Shown here: positions 1 through 7,946 of the stretch, piece by piece
Position numbering within the stretch: the stretch's first letter is position 1
How the letters are laid out: each line of letters starts with the position of its first letter
Origin: an uncultured Clostridia bacterium
GTDB taxonomy: Bacteria; Bacillota; Clostridia; Christensenellales; Borkfalkiaceae
DNA: 49,619 nucleotides
Direction: 5' to 3'
Assembly (NCBI GenBank): GCA_947626005.1
Contig: CANQQM010000056.1
Coordinates: 1 to 49,619 of the forward strand
The notes under the pieces: model-generated
The model's input: the letters and a program-made list of their open reading frames with translations, nothing else
Told to the model about the DNA's origin: nothing
The model's database searches: none
Position numbers and translations under genes: made by a program

Positions 1-16
1 TTTCGGTTTAACTCTT

Positions 17-567
<551 letters not shown>

Positions 568-778
568 GTATTCTTATTCAGGCAAAGTCGGCTCAAATCG
601 CCGCGCCCTTATAGCTTTGAATACTATGTTCTCTTTCCATCGCGTTTCCTCCTTGTCGTCGCGGCAAAGTCTTTGCACCCGCCGCTCATTTTCATTTCGC
701 GGCTGTTATTTTCGACTTGCCGCTCCTCTTCCCAAAAAATCTTTGCTATGCAAATCTTTTTCGGGAGCCCTATTTCCG

Positions 779-1066
779 TTACTCGGTTTTCTTCATCGCC
801 TCCAATTCAGAAGGGAAGAAGTCATCGTATCCGTCCATAATCTTACCGAGTGAAAGATGATGTTCGGCGGCATCGTCCAACAGGGCTTTGTAGCCCGCTT
901 CTATGAGTTGGACTTTGGTATAGCCATATCTTTCGAGAAAGGCATTTATCTGTTCCGCTTTCTTGCGGGGAACACTCGTCCCCCAAGTGGCGTTTTTCGC
1001 TTTTCTTTCTGCCTTGTGTTTTTCCTCATAACGCTTGTCCTTGATCGCTCTCAGTTTCTTTTCCAT
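779..1066 (-). CDS. MobC-like DNA-binding relaxosome accessory protein (putative)
   Basis: A 95-residue basic protein. The ATG at 1066 is chosen over upstream codons because GGAGGT sits 5 nt before it. The N-terminus is very rich in Lys/Arg/Glu (about 1-30) and is followed by a segment of strand-helix-helix type (WGTSVPRKKAEQINAFLERYGYTKVQLIEAGYK, broken across about 31-66), which looks like a ribbon-helix-helix fold. Small RHH proteins beside an origin of transfer usually act as MobC/TraJ-type relaxosome accessories. Here the gene starts about 115 bp from the first oriT-like hairpin, which supports that role. The assignment is by inference from size, composition and position; a plain transcriptional repressor is the alternative. 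Confidence 0.5.
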   Translation of the reverse strand: MEKKLRAIKDKRYEEKHKAERKAKNATWGTSVPRKKAEQINAFLERYGYTKVQLIEAGYKALLDDAAEHHLSLGKIMDGYDDFFPSELEAMKKTE

Positions 1067-1180
1067 AATGACCTCCGTAAAATATATCAATCGTATTCAT
1101 ACGACATATATATTTTACACTATCTCAGCCGAAGAGTCAAGGGTTTGCGCAAAAAAATTTTTTGCGGAACACGAGAGAAT

Positions 1181-1260
1181 GCGGGTTTCCCGCTTCTCTG
1201 CGCACGTTTTGTGCGCAACTCGAAAGTTGGGATTTGCCCACTTTCCTTATCCTGCCTCCC
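1181..1260 (+). other. Candidate origin of transfer, copy 1 (IncP/MOBP-type nick site)
   Basis: Seen: an imperfect hairpin at 1222-1246 (GAAAGT-T-GGG pairing with CCC-ACTTTC) directly followed by TTATCCTG|CCTCCC, which fits the IncP/RP4 nick consensus YATCCTG|Y with the cut between 1254 and 1255. Further upstream are a TGCGCAC/GTGCGCA hairpin (1199-1217) and GCGGGTTTCCCGC (1181-1193). A hairpin a few bases before the nick is the standard MOBP oriT design. The adjacent MobC-like gene agrees. No relaxase gene lies in this window. Confidence 0.5.
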
Positions 1261-1680
1261 GTTTTTCCGAAAATCGTCCCACTTTGGCTTGCCGTTTACT
1301 TGTCGTCGGTTTGCCCCGTCGGTTGTCTTTTGCTTCCTTTTTTACGTTGAGTTCATAACATTTTATCTCCTTGAAAGTTTTTCTTTTTACCGCTGTTTAC
1401 CAACTGCGGTGAAAGTCATACGTTCTGCATCAGCATTACCCCTCTTGGGTAAGCCCTTGATGTTACCCCTCCACTATCCACAAGGACATTCGCAACAAAA
1501 ATATAGGGGTCTACGAAAAAAATTTTCTCCACTATACCAAGGACACTCGGGTTGAAAACGTGGCGGTCTACCCAAATATTCTCATAAAATTTTTTCCGAC
1601 CGATGGGTCGTTTTGAGTGAAAATAATCAAAGATATACAAAAAATACGACACCGCAAAGCGTCGCACTATTTTAGATTTT
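1261..1680. other. Non-coding segment between the two oriT-like repeats
   Basis: This 420-bp A+T-rich stretch separates the two inverted nick-site repeats. I see no credible gene: the open frame on the - strand at 1416-1724 runs through the nick-site repeat and has no ribosome site. It holds paired motifs (GGGGTCTACGAAA and GGCGGTCTACCCAAA, near 1505 and 1562) and a small hairpin around CGACCGATGGGTCG (1599-1612). After the second repeat, 1744-2022 also holds nothing I can assign. Confidence 0.4.
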
Positions 1681-1743
1681 GGGAGGCAGGATAAGGAAAG
1701 TGCCACAATGCACTTTCGCCTCACAACAAGCGGGAAACCCGCT
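1681..1743 (-). other. Candidate origin of transfer, copy 2, inverted
   Basis: On the - strand this reads GCGGGTTTCCCGC, then a perfect 8-bp hairpin (GAAAGTGC/GCACTTTC, 1697-1718), then TTATCCTG|CCTCCC with the predicted nick between 1687 and 1686. A 22-bp segment (1681-1702) is the exact reverse complement of 1239-1260, and a 15-bp segment (1729-1743) matches 1181-1195 inverted. The hairpin is more regular than in copy 1, so this may be the functional site. Confidence 0.5.
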
Positions 1744-2022
1744 TTATATTTTTTGGCAAAAGCGTTAGAAAGGGATTGGGCCTCGTAGTTTTTATTCTCT
1801 GAAAAAGTCCATAATATTCCACAAAATATGACTATTCAAAGATTTTACCGTCTGGAATTTACAGTGCGTATGAAATAAATTTTGGATCACACCATCTCTC
1901 ATATGTTTTTACTCCCACGAAGCACAACCCTTGATTCCATAGCACAAACCCAAGAGCCCTTCGCACAGATGAATGAAAAACATAGCATACAATATTGAAT
2001 CGGATTAATATGTTTCTATTGG

Positions 2023-3537
2023 TTAATTGTCAGTGATCTCAGAATAAAGTACATCATATTCTTTATTGGTGGCAATACAAAATTCATGAAGAACACGCTC
2101 AAAAATTTGGATATCTCTTTCTTGCGCGGTTTCTTTAATTGTAGATAAAGTATATGCCGTATATTCAATAGCGCTCTTGCGTGTTTTATTTTCGCGAGTA
2201 ATAACTTCAATCAAATCCATACATATATTTTCATAATATTCTTCATCTTCCCAAAGTGAGTGCGACTTCCAAATTTTGTACTTACACGTCAACGCAAAAT
2301 TTTCTTCATCTATTTCCTCATCGAAATGATCTCTTAACCAATTACATGCTTCTACGAAAGATTCGTTTCCGACGATTTGTCCCATCGTTTCCAATGTGAC
2401 CAATTTTCTCATACCCTCTTCTATGGACCTACATTGAAAAACATAAGTCTCCACAATTTTTCGAATAGATATTTGCAGATTTACATCATCGTTATAGATG
2501 CAGGGATTTAAAAATCGCATTATATTTTCACATTGGGACGCATAGGAATAATGATATATATTTTCTAACAGAGCAACAAATCCCGTCCAATCACATATTA
2601 TGTCCATAAAGTTGTCCCGTAGGGCATGAACATACGCTTCTTTTGATTCTTGGTCCATTTTATGGCGTTTTTGCATAATAGAAAAATAGCAACACATATA
2701 TCCTAAACCCGCAATGCGTGAAAACGGAATGCTGGGTGAAGAAAAAAACTGTAAGCGCATAGTTGTGAAATCAAATTCTTCCCCAAATGTATTGTTATAG
2801 ATATCATCCCCAAGTAAAGCATGCAGTTTTTTTATATTTTCGTCTGCATTGTGGCGATAAAGGCGCAATTCGCATAACGCAAACCCAATTTGAAAATCCC
2901 TTTGAAATAAATTCGGGTCAGAGATTTTTTCAAAGTTGGATATTGTTTCGCTTGTTGCGGGGGTATCGTAATTTTCGGAAAGCGGAGTTATAGACGTTGA
3001 ATCCGTTGTTTCCATGTCCTCTTTAGGCAAGTTTTCCGTTACCTTTTGCACTAATGACCTGCCTTTATTCTGCTTCTCTATCTCTTTGATAAGACGAGAA
3101 AGCCAATAAGCCTCATCCCAAATCGATAAAATCGCGTCAACTATCATTTGAGCGTCAGGCCTACTGTTCGGCGTTTCAGAACTTTTTATTATGTCGTCAG
3201 AGCATTTTTTTAAACATGTCAACATTTTTTTATAACATTGCCGTTCTCTATCTTCCGTGTAAGAATCTAAAGCGAGTTCGGGCTGAGGACGCTCCTTTTG
3301 TGCCGTATCCACCAAGTGATGAAGAGTTTTAAAAAAAGGCAAATAAGCATCAACATCAGGAATTTCTTGGAAATAGCTTAAAGCCTGAGATTTAAAGTCA
3401 GGTTTAATCTTCTCGTCCCATGTTTTTTCTCCTGGAAGATTTCTTGAATAATATTCAGAGCTAATTATTTTGCTAACGGATTTACCGAAACGCTGATGAA
3501 TTGCGTTTGAAATGGTATTAAAAATATATTTGCTCAT
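2023..3537 (-). CDS. A+T-rich mobile-element cargo protein of unknown function
   Basis: A 504-residue soluble protein that I do not recognise. AAGGAG lies 8 nt before the ATG at 3537. No signal peptide or membrane segment is visible and it appears mostly alpha-helical, with a low-complexity Ser/Thr/Asp/Glu linker near 173-205 that may separate an N-terminal helical domain from a longer C-terminal one. No Walker, nuclease or helix-turn-helix motif stands out. Its base composition is markedly more A+T-rich than both the flanking transfer genes and the chromosome, it has its own promoter, and it faces away from the transfer module. That placement, between oriT and transfer genes, is typical of cargo such as defence or host-interaction genes; that role is inference only. 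Confidence 0.75.
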   Translation of the reverse strand: MSKYIFNTISNAIHQRFGKSVSKIISSEYYSRNLPGEKTWDEKIKPDFKSQALSYFQEIPDVDAYLPFFKTLHHLVDTAQKERPQPELALDSYTEDRERQCYKKMLTCLKKCSDDIIKSSETPNSRPDAQMIVDAILSIWDEAYWLSRLIKEIEKQNKGRSLVQKVTENLPKEDMETTDSTSITPLSENYDTPATSETISNFEKISDPNLFQRDFQIGFALCELRLYRHNADENIKKLHALLGDDIYNNTFGEEFDFTTMRLQFFSSPSIPFSRIAGLGYMCCYFSIMQKRHKMDQESKEAYVHALRDNFMDIICDWTGFVALLENIYHYSYASQCENIMRFLNPCIYNDDVNLQISIRKIVETYVFQCRSIEEGMRKLVTLETMGQIVGNESFVEACNWLRDHFDEEIDEENFALTCKYKIWKSHSLWEDEEYYENICMDLIEVITRENKTRKSAIEYTAYTLSTIKETAQERDIQIFERVLHEFCIATNKEYDVLYSEITDN

Positions 3538-3645
3538 TTTTATCGCTCCTTCGTTTTTTGTAAAAGTTTGGTCAACTTTGTATGAAAATGTTTTCTGTTG
3601 TAATGCTTTGGTGGTGAACTTGACTCCCCGTCAGTCTCGATTATA

Positions 3646-3674
3646 ATTTTATCACAATAATAAAAATTTAGCAA
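3646..3674 (-). promoter_or_regulatory. Promoter of the 504-residue cargo gene
   Basis: On the - strand: TTGCTA (-35), 17-bp spacer, TAAAAT (-10), about 110 nt before the start codon. Confidence 0.5.
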
Positions 3675-3701
3675 GTATTTGCCAAATAAAGGAGGTACAT
3701 G

Positions 3702-3831
3702 ATGAGCAGAGACGGATAGCAACTTGCATTCAGTTGAAGAAAAGCACGCTGAGTGCGCCGAGCAACACGTCCCATTTAAGGGACCCTTCTGCCGCAAAGG
3801 ATTGTGCCGAGCGGCAGCGAACAAGTCGTAG
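3702..3831 (+). pseudogene. Possible frameshifted small mobile-element gene
   Basis: A strong ribosome site (AAAGGAGG, 3688-3695) precedes ATGATG at 3699-3704, but the frame starting at 3702 stops after 5 codons (TAG at 3717). A different frame then runs open to the stop at 3829-3831 with protein-like, Cys-containing sequence (SNLHSVEEKHAECAEQ, then FKGPFCRKGLC). I infer a small gene broken by a frameshift, or a sequencing slip; programmed frameshifting is not indicated. Confidence 0.3.
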
Positions 3832-3866
3832 AACCACAAAAATTCCAAATCAGGAGGAAAACATTT

Positions 3867-4073
3867 ATGTATTATTTGGTTACTTGCCGTTGCGGGATTA
3901 TCTACGGAGAGCCCCCCGAAAAGTATTCGCCTGCAAATCCGCACCCTCGGAATTTCTGCCCCGAGTGTGCCCGCAAGATTGAAGCATGGGAGTGCGACAT
4001 AGCACCCGTTCCCTACGATGTTTGGAGAAATTTCTCCAAACATTACTTCCAGCCCAACTATGTCGATTGCTAA
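3867..4073 (+). CDS. Small zinc-ribbon protein of the transfer module
   Basis: A 68-residue protein with two Cys pairs, CRC at about 8-10 and FCPEC at about 31-35, a treble-clef/zinc-ribbon arrangement. The ATG at 3867 follows CAGGAGG by 9 nt; the longer frame beginning at 3804 lacks a ribosome site. It is the first intact gene of the + strand module leading to the ClpP-like protease and the coupling protein. Small zinc-ribbon proteins are frequent, mostly uncharacterised, members of clostridial ICE operons; a binding partner cannot be inferred. Confidence 0.6.
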   Translation: MYYLVTCRCGIIYGEPPEKYSPANPHPRNFCPECARKIEAWECDIAPVPYDVWRNFSKHYFQPNYVDC

Positions 4074-4199
4074 CGCCGAACGCGAGGGGGATTTCTCTTC
4101 CCCTTGCAAATTTACGCCCTGCAATTTCCCCATTGTTTTTGCGGGCAATTACGCGTCGGCTATGATAAAGTAAAAAATAAAAAGAAAAGGAGCAAACCC

Positions 4200-4748
4200 A
4201 TGAAAAACATTCAACAAATCCTTTATTCCCCCAATACGATCCGTCTTTATGGCGAAGTGACCGATGAAATGGCAAAATACGTTGAAGAGCGGATTGCCGA
4301 GCTTCAAAAAGGGTGGGAAGAACAAGGCACCCCGCTGAACGAACGGGAGCTCGTCTTGCGGATAAACAGTCCCGGCGGCTCAGTAACGAGCGGGTTCGCT
4401 ATCCTCGATAATATCAAGGCGACCGGCTTAACGGTGTATACGATTGGTGAAGGACTTGCGGCCTCTATGGGCTCATTCCTGTTGGCGGTTGCGGGGACGA
4501 AAGACTGCCGCTATGTCTTTCGGAACACCGAGGTCCTGATTCATCAACCACTTGCAGCAGGACAGGGGCAAACCTCCGAGCTCGAGATAATTGTCAAGCG
4601 CGCCCAAAAGATCCGCCACCACGTGAACGAGATGTTGGCAGTTGCCACGGAAAGGACCGTGTACGAAATCGCCGAAGCAACAGATCGGGATAACTGGCTG
4701 TCGGCGCAAGAGGCCATCAATTTCGGTCTTGTTGACCACATCATCTGA
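4200..4748 (+). CDS. ClpP-family serine protease encoded in the mobile element
   Basis: A 182-residue S14 peptidase of the Clp proteolytic-subunit family. Seen: the oxyanion stretch RINSPGGSV (54-62), nucleophile Ser89 in AASMG, His115 in IHQP, and Asp164 in TDRDNWLS, with the spacing of E. coli ClpP (His to Asp 49 residues). The start at 4200 follows AAAGGAG by about 6 nt. There is no partner ATPase in the window, so it would either use a host Clp unfoldase or act alone. It is followed after 34 nt by an unknown protein and then the coupling ATPase, in one operon. Housekeeping ClpP is usually about 195 residues with a longer N-terminal axial loop; this is a mobile-element paralogue whose substrate is unknown. 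Confidence 0.85.
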   Translation: MKNIQQILYSPNTIRLYGEVTDEMAKYVEERIAELQKGWEEQGTPLNERELVLRINSPGGSVTSGFAILDNIKATGLTVYTIGEGLAASMGSFLLAVAGTKDCRYVFRNTEVLIHQPLAAGQGQTSELEIIVKRAQKIRHHVNEMLAVATERTVYEIAEATDRDNWLSAQEAINFGLVDHII

Positions 4749-4782
4749 AAATCATTTGAAAATCATTTTTAGGAGGAACACT

Positions 4783-5385
4783 ATGAAACTCATCTCGCAA
4801 TTTTGCCTGAAACAGGCGGTAATGCAGGACAGTATGTCGGATAGCTTTGAGGTTTCCTCGCTGTTTGACTTGTATGCATTGGGGAGTGCCGAGCGAGGCA
4901 CGATTGAAGATCTTTGGAGCAACGATGTTTTTATGCGGCTCACTTCATCCGATGCCGTCTTGCTCCACGAGAACTATCTCGAGTCGTTTTGTCCGAATAA
5001 ACATGAGTTCGGAAAGAAGGCCGAAGAGTGGCAGGCGCTTGAACTCAAGCGCCTCGCCCTCGAATTTGTAGAGAGGACGCAAACTCTCGAAAAGACGGCT
5101 CTTTCTTCGGCTATGGAAAAGGATGACCGGCTTTCCATCGTGACCGCCGTGAATTACCATTTGAACGGAGTAAACCGAGATGTCGTCTTGCCGCTTCTCC
5201 GTCGCGCCGACGGGCACAAGCAAGCGGAGGCCGCCATTCTCTTGCTCGCCTTTGAACCCAATCGGCGAGAAGAACTGCTTGATAGGATAGCAACCAACAT
5301 CGACTTTCTTACTTGCGGCGATGATTCGCTTGCGGTAATGAAGCGCTATTACAAAATTGAAAAGGAGGCATCTTATGACTACTAA
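4783..5385 (+). CDS. Unknown protein between ClpP-like protease and coupling ATPase
   Basis: A 200-residue soluble protein that I do not recognise. AGGAGG lies 6 nt before the ATG at 4783. The N-terminal half (about 20-100) contains LFDLYALG and an acidic, aromatic helical region; the C-terminal half is helical with a heat-repeat-like run (LPLLRRADGHKQAEAAILLL near 142-161). Its stop is 11 nt inside the next gene, whose ribosome site lies in its last codons, so translation is probably coupled to the coupling protein. An accessory role in transfer is inferred from position only. Confidence 0.7.
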   Translation: MKLISQFCLKQAVMQDSMSDSFEVSSLFDLYALGSAERGTIEDLWSNDVFMRLTSSDAVLLHENYLESFCPNKHEFGKKAEEWQALELKRLALEFVERTQTLEKTALSSAMEKDDRLSIVTAVNYHLNGVNRDVVLPLLRRADGHKQAEAAILLLAFEPNRREELLDRIATNIDFLTCGDDSLAVMKRYYKIEKEASYDY

Positions 5386-7360
5386 AATGATTGAAAGGCA
5401 AAAATTTGATTGGGAGTTGGCGCAAACCTATGTACAGGCACTTCCCTATCACGAACACACGCAACTTGTAGGAGTTGAGGGGTTGAGGGGCTGCGAGGAT
5501 CTGTACACATTTCGCTTTGGCGAGGGTGATTGTGATCCGAATCGCCCTTTGGGTTTCCCGACCGCTTCGTTTAGAGACAAGGACGGCACGTTGTGTGTCT
5601 CTCAAACCACCTATTGCCACCATACTTTGACGGCGGCCGCCCCTGGTGCCGGGAAAACACAGGGGGTCGTTTTGAACGCCGCCTTCAATGCCGATCCAAG
5701 GATGTCCTATGTTTTGGCTGATCCCAAGGGCGAAGTAACGCGGGCGGCTTATACTCGGTTGTGCAATTTGTTTGGGGAAGAAAACGTTTCGATATTAAAC
5801 ATCTTGGATCCCCAACACACCACCGAATATTACAATCCGTTTGGGGTGTATGCAGAGCAGTGGTTGGCAGCAGAGCATAAAAGGGATAAGAAGGCAATTA
5901 GGAATCGTATCATATCCGATTTGAAACGGCTCTTCGAACAGCTTTTCCCTGTTGAATCCCAGAAGGATCCTTCTTGGGAGAAAACGGCCGCAAACTTCAT
6001 TTTAGGCCTGGTGCTTGCCTTACTAGAAGATTTGACACTTTCCGAAAAAGAATCACAGCGAACTGGCCGTATGCGCACTACGCCAGCGATGGTCAACTTT
6101 GAAACTTTGCGGAAAGTATATGGAAGCTTTAAATGGTCCGCAGGGCGTGGAAGTTCTTTTGACGATGGCGGTTTTTTATCTACTCGCCGCAAGTCGTCTT
6201 TGGCTTACACCTATACCTATAGTGTCGTAAATAACGCTGACTCCACGCGCAGCAATTACATGGGCTTCGTGGATCTCTACCTTTCGCGTTACAGCGACCC
6301 GAAGACACTAGCGATTTCCCAGCATAATACTCTCAAAGCAGAGAGGTTGGTGAAGAAACCCCATGTACTCCTTTTGATTTACGATGTCGCCCACGAGGGA
6401 AACCGTGATTTCTTGAATTTGTGCATTGGACAACTCATCACGGAATTGTTGGCGAAATCCCACAGCGATGCAAAGCCGTTGGATACCCCCATACACTTCA
6501 TTTTGGATGAATTTGCCACCCTTAGACCGTCAAATGTATATCCGAATCTGCTCGCTACAGGTCGAGGGAGTGGAATATTCATGCATATGATTGTCCAAAG
6601 CCGCTCACAATTAAAAGCGCGTTATTCGGATGACTGGGAAACCATGATTGACAACTGTGATGTTCAATATTATCTCGGCTCGAATGATGTTGAGACGGCT
6701 AACAAATTTAAAGAGTCGCTTGGCACCATGAGTGCGGTCGATTCGGAAGCTTTTCTGCGCGGTGAGTTTCATGTAAATAGCAACGTGCCAGTCGTCAGCC
6801 TTGATTACTTGCTTCATAGAATGAAGCGAGGGGAAGCCTTCATAAAGCGAAATAACGGTCAGCCTCTTCACGGGCAATTTTCCTTGTACTATCAAACGGC
6901 GGAATATATAGCATATCCTCCCACTGATATGAACGAATTTCTGCCGCCCAAAGGGTTAAAGGAGGTAAGCTATCGACTTCCGAAGCATACATCATCGGAT
7001 GATCTTGATCTCGACCTTGAAGACTTGGAAGAAATCGCGGCGGCGCAGGGTAACGATGAGGAATGCGTTGATTCCGAAGGCCTCAGACTGATTATCGCGT
7101 GGATTGAGGAGCCATTCGCTTACGACAGGGATGATCGCGATCAATACGATGAGTTTGCCATGGATCGCATTGAAGAGCTCGTTGGCTTAAGTAGAAATTT
7201 TTCCCGGCAAGACGTAATTGCGCTTTTGAAAATTCTAAAGAAAGTCAATACCATTGAGGAAAACGACGAGATGCTGGACGAATTGCGGCATCAGTTTGAG
7301 ATTGCAACGGATGACGAATACACAAAGCTGAAAGAGCAAATCTTCAAAGATAAGGAGTAA
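5375..7360 (+). CDS. VirD4/TraG-type conjugative coupling ATPase
   Basis: A 661-residue hexameric-ATPase-type coupling protein, which in conjugation delivers the relaxase-DNA complex to the type IV secretion channel. Seen: Walker A AAPGAGKT near 94-101, DPKGEVTR just after, Walker B IHFILDEFATL near 370-380, and GRGSGIFMHMIVQSRSQL near 391-408, typical of the TraG/TraD C-terminal domain. The ATG at 5375 is preferred to the codon 18 nt upstream because AAGGAGG lies 7 nt before it. Unlike most VirD4 proteins it has no N-terminal membrane anchor; an acidic segment (DDLDLDLEDLEE) and an extra helical domain of about 110 residues close the protein. Two terminator hairpins follow. Confidence 0.85.
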   Translation: MTTKMIERQKFDWELAQTYVQALPYHEHTQLVGVEGLRGCEDLYTFRFGEGDCDPNRPLGFPTASFRDKDGTLCVSQTTYCHHTLTAAAPGAGKTQGVVLNAAFNADPRMSYVLADPKGEVTRAAYTRLCNLFGEENVSILNILDPQHTTEYYNPFGVYAEQWLAAEHKRDKKAIRNRIISDLKRLFEQLFPVESQKDPSWEKTAANFILGLVLALLEDLTLSEKESQRTGRMRTTPAMVNFETLRKVYGSFKWSAGRGSSFDDGGFLSTRRKSSLAYTYTYSVVNNADSTRSNYMGFVDLYLSRYSDPKTLAISQHNTLKAERLVKKPHVLLLIYDVAHEGNRDFLNLCIGQLITELLAKSHSDAKPLDTPIHFILDEFATLRPSNVYPNLLATGRGSGIFMHMIVQSRSQLKARYSDDWETMIDNCDVQYYLGSNDVETANKFKESLGTMSAVDSEAFLRGEFHVNSNVPVVSLDYLLHRMKRGEAFIKRNNGQPLHGQFSLYYQTAEYIAYPPTDMNEFLPPKGLKEVSYRLPKHTSSDDLDLDLEDLEEIAAAQGNDEECVDSEGLRLIIAWIEEPFAYDRDDRDQYDEFAMDRIEELVGLSRNFSRQDVIALLKILKKVNTIEENDEMLDELRHQFEIATDDEYTKLKEQIFKDKE

Positions 7361-7366
7361 CATATA

Positions 7367-7394
7367 GCGGGTAAGCGAGCATCCGTTTACCCGC
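7367..7394 (+). terminator. Terminator after the coupling-protein gene
   Basis: GCGGGTAA pairs with TTTACCCGC around an 11-nt loop and is followed by TTTTCT. Confidence 0.6.
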
Positions 7395-7404
7395 TTTTCT
7401 ATTA

Positions 7405-7447
7405 GTCACAAAAAACGGCGGGGAAATTTCCTCGCCGTTTTTGTGAC
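7405..7447. terminator. Strong bidirectional terminator at the element edge
   Basis: A nearly perfect hairpin, GTCACAAAAA-CGGCG pairing with CGCCG-TTTTTGTGAC, with A and T runs built into the stem on both sides. It insulates the mobile module from the repeat spacer. Confidence 0.7.
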
Positions 7448-7515
7448 TCGCCCAAAGGTGTATTCCGATAAAAAATTTTGTTTTTATGATTCCCTATGGA
7501 CACCCGACTTTGGGA

Positions 7516-7622
7516 GGTGGAGCGCGCCATTCCTACTCAACAGCCCGGTGGGCTGTGAGTGGCGCGCGACAGGAGTGGTGGCCTCCGCTCTGGGGTTTCG
7601 GCGGTCCCTGCCGCCGAAACGG
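7516..7622 (+). repeat. Interspersed 107-bp repeat, copy A
   Basis: This matches 22273-22379 in inverted orientation over 107 bp with three differences, all T/C. It contains an internal CAGCCCGGTGGGCTG palindrome and a TTTCGGCGG/CCGCCGAAA hairpin. A short block just downstream (GCACGGC-GCAGCCGTGACGG and a G run, about 7623-7651) also recurs near copy B at 22137-22166. The 7448-7946 spacer contains no gene I can support. Confidence 0.85.
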
Positions 7623-7681
7623 GCACGGCGCAGCCGTGACGGATGGGGGGTACCCTTGGCGCCTCCGTGGGAGGCGCCAAA

Positions 7682-7860
7682 AATAAGGTGACCCTTCGAC
7701 TTCGCTCAGGGTGACGTATCGGAACTCGCCCCACCTCAGTCACTTCGTGACAGCTCCTCCCACGGAGGCGCCAAGAATAAGGTGACCCTTCGACTTCGCT
7801 CAGGGTGACGTATCGGAATGCACTTCGCTCAACATGACGTATCGGAATGCGTTACGCTCA
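7682..7860 (+). repeat. Direct-repeat array in the 7.45-7.95 kb spacer
   Basis: Two copies of a 43-bp unit (7682-7724 and 7776-7818) centred on CTTCGCTCAGGGTGACGTA, followed by shorter variants with CGCTCAACATGACGT at about 7826-7841 and 7854-7869. Spacing is irregular and units differ in length, so it is not a CRISPR array. Confidence 0.8.
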
Positions 7861-7880
7861 ACATGACGTGATTGGAAATG

Positions 7881-7911
7881 GCGGCCCGCCGTGCTCTGCA
7901 CGGCGGGCCGC
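7881..7911. repeat. 14-bp GC-rich perfect hairpin
   Basis: GCGGCCCGCCGTGC and its exact complement flank a TCT loop. It lies at the end of the repeat array, about 35 bp from the 3' end of the SSB-like gene, and may help end its transcript, although no T run follows on the - strand. Confidence 0.6.
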
Positions 7912-7946
7912 ATGGCTCAGTATGACGTATTTTAGAATGCCCCCTT

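Noticed and set aside
593-640. 15-codon frame with perfect AAGGAGG site upstream of the TnpW-like gene
   Set aside because: Too short to judge; no similarity that I recognise, so only mentioned, not annotated as a gene.
1416-1724. A - strand frame of 102 codons in the oriT region
   Set aside because: It runs through the inverted nick-site repeat and lacks a ribosome site; better explained as non-coding transfer-origin DNA.
7682-7911. Possible CRISPR array
   Set aside because: Units vary in length and spacing, there are no unique spacers of constant size, and no cas gene is near.
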